DNA of 49,419 nucleotides from Candidatus Helarchaeota archaeon. Lineage in GTDB: Archaea; Asgardarchaeota; Lokiarchaeia; Helarchaeales; RDOG01. Shown here piece after piece: positions 43,784-49,419 of the stretch. Numbering within the stretch: the stretch's first letter is position 1; each line of letters begins with the position of its first letter. The stretch is taken from the NCBI GenBank assembly GCA_029838215.1, contig JALGVI010000021.1:1-49419 (forward strand). Reading direction: 5' to 3'. A program made the translations under genes and the position numbers. The notes under the pieces are model-generated. The model was not told the origin of the DNA, did not search any database, and saw nothing but the letters and a program-made list of their open reading frames with translations.

Positions 43784-45124
43784 ATGAATCGAAAAAAGAT
43801 CATCATCATGGGTGCATTGGGGATGGATTTTCACACGTTCAACACGGTTTTTAAAGACAATCGTGAGCATGAAATCGTGGCATTTACAATTGCAACGAGT
43901 CAAAACGTGGGCACGACTGAAGATGCAGAAAGAACGTTCCCTGCAGAACTCGCAGGTTCTCTCTATCCCGAAGGCATTCCAATGGTTTCTGAAACCAAAT
44001 TAAAAGATCTCATACGACAACTTGGAGTGGAAGAAGTCGTTTTTGCATATTCCGATGCATCACATGAAGATGTAATGCACGGAGCGTCGATTGCTCTTGC
44101 GGCAGGTGCTGATTTTCGGCTCATTAGCGGTAAAAACACAATGATAAAGGCAAGAAAGCCCGTCATATCTGTTTGCGCGGTTCGCACTGGATGTGGAAAG
44201 AGCCAGGTTTCAAGAGCGGTTTACCGACATCTCAAAAAGAAAGGCTATAAGGCCGTTGCTATTCGAGAACCGATGCCTTACGGTAATTTGGTGAAGCAAG
44301 CGGTAATGCGTTTTGCCACCTATGATGATCTGGATAAACACGACTGCACGATTGAAGAAAGAGAAGAATACGAACCATATATTGATCAAGGGCTTGTAAT
44401 CTATTCTGGTCTGGACTATGCTAAAATATTAGAACAAGCTGAAAAGGAAGCCGACGTGATCGTTTTTGATGGTGGAAATAATGAGATTTCATTTTACGTT
44501 CCCGATCTCCTATTTGTTGTTGCCGATCCGCTAAGACCAGGACACGAACTAAAATACCATCCCGGTGAAGTCAATGCTCGCAGTGCCGATGTATTCGTGA
44601 TAAATAAAATTAATTCCGCGAGGTCTGAAGATGTTGACGTCGTTGTTGAAAACTTGTCTCGAATGAATCCCCGTGCTAAAATTGTCAGGACAAATTCCAT
44701 CGTTTCCATCGAAAAACCTGAGTTGTTGAATGGAAAGAAAGTCATCGTGGTCGAAGATGGACCGACCTTGACTCACGGTGGAATGTCATACGGCGCGGGA
44801 TATATCGCAGCAATGAACAACAATGCCGAAATCATCGACCCTAGACCGTATTTAACGGGTACATTGGTTGAAGTCTTTAAAGAATTTCCACATCTGGCTA
44901 AACTCATCCCTGCAATGGGATATAGTCCACAACAGGTTCGAGATTTGGAAAATACGTTGAACAAGGCAGAATGTGACATCGTGCTTGATGGTAGTCCGAT
45001 CGACTTGTGTAAATTGATCCAATGCAATAAACCTGTCCTCCGAGTTACTTATGACATCGAAGCTCTGGGAAGTCCGACAATCGAAGAAATAATTGATGAA
45101 TTACTTCATGAATATTTCAAATAG
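43784..45124 (+). CDS. Cyclic 2,3-diphosphoglycerate synthetase-like P-loop protein (COG2403)
   Basis: A 446-residue protein. An N-terminal Rossmann-like domain ('KKIIIMGALGMDFHTFNTVF', 'FTIATSQNVGTTEDAERTFPAEL') precedes a P-loop domain with AVRTGCGKS (132-140), 'VFDGGNNEISFY' and 'VINKINSA'. The family includes the Methanothermus cyclic-2,3-diphosphoglycerate synthetase but most members are called predicted GTPases of unknown reaction. The G-C-G-K-S loop and 'NKINSA' fit ATP or GTP binding. Here it heads an operon with an OTCase-like enzyme (18 bases later) and carbamate kinase, a context suggesting a role linked to carbamoyl-phosphate chemistry (inference). Confidence 0.88.
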   Translation: MNRKKIIIMGALGMDFHTFNTVFKDNREHEIVAFTIATSQNVGTTEDAERTFPAELAGSLYPEGIPMVSETKLKDLIRQLGVEEVVFAYSDASHEDVMHGASIALAAGADFRLISGKNTMIKARKPVISVCAVRTGCGKSQVSRAVYRHLKKKGYKAVAIREPMPYGNLVKQAVMRFATYDDLDKHDCTIEEREEYEPYIDQGLVIYSGLDYAKILEQAEKEADVIVFDGGNNEISFYVPDLLFVVADPLRPGHELKYHPGEVNARSADVFVINKINSARSEDVDVVVENLSRMNPRAKIVRTNSIVSIEKPELLNGKKVIVVEDGPTLTHGGMSYGAGYIAAMNNNAEIIDPRPYLTGTLVEVFKEFPHLAKLIPAMGYSPQQVRDLENTLNKAECDIVLDGSPIDLCKLIQCNKPVLRVTYDIEALGSPTIEEIIDELLHEYFK

Positions 45125-45142
45125 CATACTTAAGGGGATAAG

Positions 45143-46075
45143 ATGATACGACATTTATTAAAAGTCTCCGATTTCTCAAGAGAAGAGTGCATTCACGTCA
45201 TTGAGAACGCCATTAAAATCAAGGCGGCACCTGAAAAATATCGTAAATCCTTGGATGGAAAGACGCTTCTCATGATTTTTGAAAAACCGTCGCTGAGGAC
45301 TCGCGTGTCTTTCGAAACCGGGATGACACAACTAGGGGGACACGCCATATTTTATTCAATCAAGGATTCACCTCTCGGTAAAAAGGAAAACATTCACGAT
45401 ACTGCAAAATCCGCATCCCGATATGTCGATTTAATTGCGGCTCGACTCTATAAAAGACAAGATCTCAAGGAATTTGCCCGTTATTCTGATGTTCCCGTGA
45501 TAAACATGCTCGACGATTTTGCTCATCCATGTCAAGTTCTGGGTGATTTTCAAACGATTCGGGAGAAAAAAGGACGTCTCGACGGCATTAAGATTGCATA
45601 TTTTGGAGATGCTCGTAATAACGTTACTTATGATTTAATGCGTCTCGTTGGCATTTTTGGTCTCAGGATTGACGTGGCTTGTCCTGCAAATCCTGAATTT
45701 CGTCCCGAAAAAGAAGTCTTGGAAGAAGTCAAATCTTTAGCAAGCCAGTCGGGAGCAACATTCAGGATAATAAACGATCCAATGGATGCGGCAAAGGATT
45801 CGGACATTATCTATACTGATTCTTGGATGTCATATGGGATTTCCGAAGATCTTGAAGAAAAGCGGAAAAAAATTCTAATGCCATTTCAAGTCAATTCTAA
45901 AATTATGGCGAATGCAAAAAAGGATGCTCTTTTCATGCATTGTCTCCCTGCAAAACGGGGACATGAACAGACCGCTGACGTGATCGATGGTCCGCAATCC
46001 ATTGTTTTTGATCAAGCCGAAAATCGGCTACACGTCCAAAAAGCAATCATGCTTTTCCTTTTAGGAATTACATGA
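45143..46075 (+). CDS. Ornithine-carbamoyltransferase-like enzyme with altered substrate loop
   Basis: A 310-residue aspartate/ornithine carbamoyltransferase family protein. The carbamoyl-phosphate site is S50-L-R-T-R54 (family form STRTR), with HPCQ at 128-131 and HCLPA at 266-270, as in ornithine carbamoyltransferase. In most OTCases the amino-acid loop reads D-x-W-x-SMG; here it is DSWMSYG (226-232), so the residue before Gly is Tyr rather than Met. It therefore probably uses carbamoyl phosphate, but ornithine as acceptor is not certain. SD AAGGGGAT precedes the ATG. It lies between the COG2403 gene and carbamate kinase. Confidence 0.88.
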   Translation: MIRHLLKVSDFSREECIHVIENAIKIKAAPEKYRKSLDGKTLLMIFEKPSLRTRVSFETGMTQLGGHAIFYSIKDSPLGKKENIHDTAKSASRYVDLIAARLYKRQDLKEFARYSDVPVINMLDDFAHPCQVLGDFQTIREKKGRLDGIKIAYFGDARNNVTYDLMRLVGIFGLRIDVACPANPEFRPEKEVLEEVKSLASQSGATFRIINDPMDAAKDSDIIYTDSWMSYGISEDLEEKRKKILMPFQVNSKIMANAKKDALFMHCLPAKRGHEQTADVIDGPQSIVFDQAENRLHVQKAIMLFLLGIT

Positions 46076-46093
46076 ATTGGAGACGAGATCCGA

Positions 46094-47014
46094 ATGAAAA
46101 CTCTGGTCATCGCCCTGGGAGGAAATGCCCTAATCAAGCCGGGTCAGAAGGGGACCATCGAAGAAATGCATTCCAACTTGCGAGCCCCGATTCGCCAGAT
46201 CGCAGGGATGCTAGATGAATATAACATCATCATCACGCACGGAAATGGTCCTCAAGTAGGTAATCTTCTCTTACAACAAGAATCATGTGGTGTAAAATCC
46301 GACCGAATAACGAAAATGCCGCTCGGAATACTAGTGGCAGAGACGCAAGGTCAAATCGGTTTTTTAATTGAGTCCACATTAGATGAAGAATTAATGCGGC
46401 TCGGTATTGACGAACAACAACTTTTCCTTACTGTTTTAACATACGTGGAAGTGGATCCCAATGATCCTGCTTTTAAGAATCCCACGAAACCGATCGGTCC
46501 TACATATTCAAAACCGAAGCCGGGATTCGTGCAAACTTCAAAAGGATGGCGTCGTGTCGTGGCATCTCCAAAGCCGCTCAAGATCTTCCAATGGCGCGAA
46601 ATCAAGCGATTAATCGAAGATGACTTCATTGTCATAGCCTGTGGCGGTGGTGGCATTCCGGTCGTAAAAGAAGGCAATTTCTTCAAGGGCATCGAAGCCG
46701 TCATTGATAAGGATCTGGCTAGTGCGCGACTCGCTCAGCAGGTCGATGCTGACGTGCTATTAATTGCAACTGATGTTGAAAAAGTCGCCTTGAATTTCGG
46801 AAAACCGAATCAAAAAGATTTGAATTCGTTATCTATTGCAGAAGCAAGGCAATACATGCTCGAAGGGCACTTCCCTCCCGGAAGCATGGGTCCAAAAATC
46901 CAAGCCGCACTCAATTTTCTTGAAACTGGTGGGAAACAGGCAATCATCACGTCAATAGAAAAAATAAAACCAGCCATTGATGGAAGGGCTGGAACCAAAA
47001 TCGGAGAATTTTAA
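46094..47014 (+). CDS. arcC: Carbamate kinase
   Basis: A 306-residue amino-acid-kinase-family protein. 'IALGGNALIKPGQKGT', 'ITHGNGPQVGNLLLQQE', 'GPTYSKP', 'CGGGGIPVV', 'AVIDKDLASARLA' and 'PPGSMGPKIQAALNF' are the carbamate kinase signatures. It interconverts carbamoyl phosphate plus ADP with ATP plus carbamate; in the fermentative direction this yields ATP. Third gene of the operon, 18 bases after the OTCase-like gene. Length is normal for the family. Confidence 0.96.
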   Translation: MKTLVIALGGNALIKPGQKGTIEEMHSNLRAPIRQIAGMLDEYNIIITHGNGPQVGNLLLQQESCGVKSDRITKMPLGILVAETQGQIGFLIESTLDEELMRLGIDEQQLFLTVLTYVEVDPNDPAFKNPTKPIGPTYSKPKPGFVQTSKGWRRVVASPKPLKIFQWREIKRLIEDDFIVIACGGGGIPVVKEGNFFKGIEAVIDKDLASARLAQQVDADVLLIATDVEKVALNFGKPNQKDLNSLSIAEARQYMLEGHFPPGSMGPKIQAALNFLETGGKQAIITSIEKIKPAIDGRAGTKIGEF

Positions 47015-47050
47015 GGAATTTATTTTTTCAATTTTGATCGTCAATAAATA

Positions 47051-47060
47051 AATTTAAAAA
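47051..47060 (+). promoter_or_regulatory. TATA-like box for the RHH regulator
   Basis: AATTTAAAAA about 80 bases before the start leaves a leader of about 50 bases containing a strong ribosome-binding site AAGGAGATG at 47122-47130, five bases before the ATG. Confidence 0.4.
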
Positions 47061-47135
47061 GATTTTAGAAGAATTTTTAACAATAAATGCAATAAGTGGA
47101 GAAAAATACCACGTGTTAATCAAGGAGATGGAACA

Positions 47136-47462
47136 ATGGGTACAATCTCAACAAGACTAAACGAAAACGAACTTAAATTACTTCATAAAATAATGGAAAT
47201 TGAGCACTTAGATCGTTCTTCTTTGCTCAGAAAATGGATCCTAGAGAAAATCGAGGAATTCTTCATGAAAAAGTATGGCGAAGCCATTCGAAAGGGAGAA
47301 TGTAGCATGGAAGAAGCCGCAAATCAGGCAAATGTAAGTCTTTGGCGAATGATAGAATATGTCCGGAATAACAATTTATGGCCGATGGATTCTCTGGATA
47401 ATGCGAAATTTGAATTGGAACAAGCAAGAAAAAAAAATATGAAAACGGAAAGAAAGTCATAA
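47136..47462 (+). CDS. Ribbon-helix-helix / UPF0175-like small regulator
   Basis: A 108-residue protein. The N-terminus 'TISTRLNENELKLLHKI ... SSLLRKWILEKIEEF' has the strand-helix-helix layout of ribbon-helix-helix DNA-binding proteins. The second half ('YGEAIRKGECSMEEAANQANVSLWRMIEYVRNN') matches the UPF0175 helix-turn-helix pattern, which is often an antitoxin. No toxin gene is adjacent, so it may be an orphan antitoxin or an ordinary transcription factor. A very good SD is present. Confidence 0.8.
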   Translation: MGTISTRLNENELKLLHKIMEIEHLDRSSLLRKWILEKIEEFFMKKYGEAIRKGECSMEEAANQANVSLWRMIEYVRNNNLWPMDSLDNAKFELEQARKKNMKTERKS

Positions 47463-49225
47463 TGGCACGAATCTGACGACTATTGCAAGCACGACAATTG
47501 ATGCAACGATGATGGCTCCTGGAATCACCGAGCGAGTTCGCACGAAAAGATAATTATTGAGAATTCCAACCAAGATGAAAATTGCAATCCCACCGATCAT
47601 TCCCAGGAGAGGCAAGCTAATCATTATGGGCGACGCATCTAAATAACTTTGGTAAAATGGTAACAGAAAGATGCCGATGCAGGTTCCTTGAATCGTACCC
47701 GTGACGGTTGCAATGCCGAGAAATTGCGTCCAATTTCTAATTTCTGAACTTGGATTAAATAATCTGTTGAAGACAATGACGCGCAAGTAAATTTCTTCTA
47801 TGATTAGTGAAGCCGCAAGGATTGTTATCATTAAAATGATGTCAAACCAATTCTTCGGCATCTGGTAATTGACACTTGGAATTAGTGGAAGATAAATAAG
47901 TCCGAAGACTAAAAATGCCGCAAGGATCACGCCTATTAGCAAGGAGTGTAGAATCGTCTGGCGATCCGTCTTCATCTTGAATGATCCTGAGTTAAAGAAT
48001 TTGCGAAGGAAAATGATGGTTCCAATCAAGATAATGCCTAAAATTAATGCGTGTGCCAAAAATAGGTTGGTAATCAGCCCTGCGATTCTAAAAAAATATA
48101 AATTCGGAAAAATGAACAGGTTTAGGGGTATGACGGCGAAAGCTGCACCAATGAAAATTCCGCCCGTTCCAAGAATCGTGATCAAATTTGATTTCAAGGA
48201 ATGTTCTTTCTCTAACGGCTTATCTTCGTCTTCTTTTTGCTTTGATTTTCGTTTGTTTTCAAAATAATCAAGTGTATAGGAGAAAACTGGTGGAATGATC
48301 AGCAAGAAACCAATTTGTAAAAACTCGCTTCCAAAGACGGGATCATACCACGTGACTAAATCGTCTGTCGTGAGAGTGCCGTGGCTACTTCCCATGAGTG
48401 CCTGTTCCATCCAAGAGACGAGATCGACTATGAGAGCGGGATGATGCGGCTCTTGACCGTGATCAACACCTGCATACCTCATTAGTTTCGTGGCATTCCC
48501 CTGTGAAAAATCGCCGTAAAGAACACTTGCTTCTGCAGAAGAGTTTCCCGTGGCATTGTGCAAGTAGGACAATTGTTCTTCTTCCGTGGCTGCAAAGTCC
48601 GCCGTTCCATAGCATATCAAGAAATTCCGTGGATGCGAGGCATTCACGACCATTATCGGTGCGGTTTCAGCCAGGAGAGTGGGACTGCTCAAGTCATTCA
48701 AGAGATTGGCGAATAATTGAAATAACGTGTAATCCATGTTTTTCACGTATTTATCAACAATATTGATTATTTTCAGGGGTGCGCCGAGTTGCACGCAGGC
48801 ATTCACGCGAGGATCCAGTGCCGCAGTTCTTATCACGGTCATTCCTCCAAGGCTGTGTCCTGCGATCCCAATGGCGCTTTGATTCACGTCTGACCGCGCG
48901 AACAACCAATCAATGGCTCCCATCACGTCGAGTGGTTCAAACTGACTCAGCGAGCAATATCCCGTGCTAAATCCGTGAGCACGTAAATTAATCGTGAGAA
49001 CCAAGAATCCGTTGGATATTGCGCGGATGGCTCATAAGATTGAGGAAAATAGAGAAATCCTGAAATATCCGTGATTCCATCCCTACTTTTAAAAAAGACT
49101 GGCTGGTAACGCGCATGCAAATTTTGGACGAGCATGTCGTACGGTTGGAGTGCAAATCCAACTGCGAGCAAAACCAACCCCGTGATTAACACGTACTTTC
49201 TGATACCAGTCCATCGAATTTTCAT
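47457..49225 (-). pseudogene. Alpha/beta hydrolase fused to CPBP-protease-like membrane domain, broken near 49010
   Basis: Two overlapping frames carry parts of one gene. Frame 1 (49225-48947) encodes a membrane anchor and 'YQPVFFKSRDGITDISGFLY' up to 'SAQYPT'; then it runs into nonsense. Frame 2 resumes at about 49013 with 'NGFLVLTINLRAHGFSTG' and continues to 47457. The about 25 residues that normally join these parts, including the oxyanion His-Gly strand, are missing, and the frame is shifted. The rest is intact: nucleophile elbow GHSLGG, Asp in 'YGTADFAA', His in 'GVDHGQEP', then about eight membrane spans with an EEIYLR (EExxxR) motif as in CPBP/Rce1 proteases, but without the later His residues. 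It is either a true deletion or an assembly error. A TATA-like box (49250-49258, minus) and the inverted repeat CGGATT-C-AATCCG (49235-49247) precede the start. Confidence 0.8.
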
Positions 49226-49419
49226 GATATATCACGGATTCAATCCGAATTTATTTTTATTCCTGATTCAAGTACTCAAACTCAGGCGAGGTACCACATG
49301 GGGGGCCAAAATCTACACTTACTTTTGTTCAGGATCATTGAAAAGATATCACGTTTATTTTCTTCTTGCCAATGTAGCGATATGATTTTGCAATCAAGCC
49401 GGATTTATGATAGAGATTG
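49226..49419. other. Right-edge intergenic region
   Basis: These 194 bases hold the probable promoter of the preceding minus-strand gene. At the far edge, a minus-strand frame is open from the window end to a TGA at 49335-49337 and encodes 27 plausible residues ending 'YIGKKKINVISFQ'. That could be the C-terminus of another gene, but it is too short to support. Nothing else is recognised. Confidence 0.3.

Noticed and set aside
47457..49225. Programmed ribosomal frameshift in the hydrolase-CPBP gene
   Set aside because: A slip would join the frames but not restore the missing oxyanion-strand residues; no slippery heptamer is seen at the junction.
49335..49418. Partial minus-strand gene at the right edge
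   Set aside because: Only 27 codons are visible with no motif; insufficient to support a gene call.

Overview
The window looks like a piece of an Asgard archaeal chromosome (lineage within Asgard not resolved). The reasons are archaeal gene signals (TATA-like boxes, several apparently leaderless starts), an archaeal-type SMC/ScpA/ScpB set, and the eukaryote-like signature genes typical of Asgard archaea: a stand-alone longin/roadblock-like protein, a Rag/Gtr-like small GTPase with a C-terminal roadblock-like domain, and a giant Ig-repeat surface protein with a cytosolic RING/B-box-like zinc finger. G+C is moderately low and gene density is high; no gap between genes exceeds 300 bases. I found no tRNA, rRNA, CRISPR array or insertion sequence.

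Layout. (1) 2-16654 (+): one enormous membrane-anchored surface protein, open at the left window edge (at least 5550 residues), built from a beta-helix segment, a CBM9/DOMON-like segment, a four-copy repeat family and about 23 Ig-like repeats of about 94 residues, then one membrane span and a cytosolic zinc finger with a basic tail. (2) 16711-21333 (+): a tight trio of MoxR-type AAA ATPase, VWA (MIDAS) protein and a 937-residue coiled-coil protein, followed by a 175-base gap rich in inverted repeats and a longin-domain gene (21509-22324). (3) 22341-31949: an EFR1-type flavodoxin/ferredoxin (-), then a chromosome-organisation locus: ScpA kleisin and ScpB (+), an SAP-like/SWIM protein and the Rag-like GTPase (-), then a second, divergent ScpB with an acidic N-terminal tail directly upstream of SMC (+). 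(4) 31983-38534: URO-D-like methyltransferase, class I/II aminotransferase, coiled-coil protein with an unknown C-terminal domain, a 7-TM protein, and a tight pair of a nucleotidyltransferase-like protein and a radical SAM/SPASM protein. (5) 38634-43693: PH/GRAM-like plus zinc-ribbon protein (-), then an operon of CYTH protein, metallophosphoesterase, Cys-rich unknown and sucrose-phosphate-synthase-like glycosyltransferase, and a small membrane protein. (6) 43784-47014: cyclic-2,3-diphosphoglycerate-synthetase-like (COG2403) protein, ornithine-carbamoyltransferase-like enzyme and carbamate kinase. (7) 47136-49225: a ribbon-helix-helix/UPF0175-like regulator and a broken alpha/beta-hydrolase plus CPBP-protease-like membrane gene.

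How they may work together. The most system-like parts are: the giant surface protein beside the MoxR/VWA/coiled-coil trio (a possible remodelling or display module for a huge cell-surface fibre); the SMC locus carrying two different ScpB (kite) proteins, which would permit an asymmetric kite pair as in eukaryotic SMC5/6; and the Rag-like GTPase embedded in that locus. The carbamoyl-phosphate trio suggests ATP-yielding carbamoyl-phosphate metabolism or a related carbamoyl transfer. These functional links are inferences from gene order and motifs.
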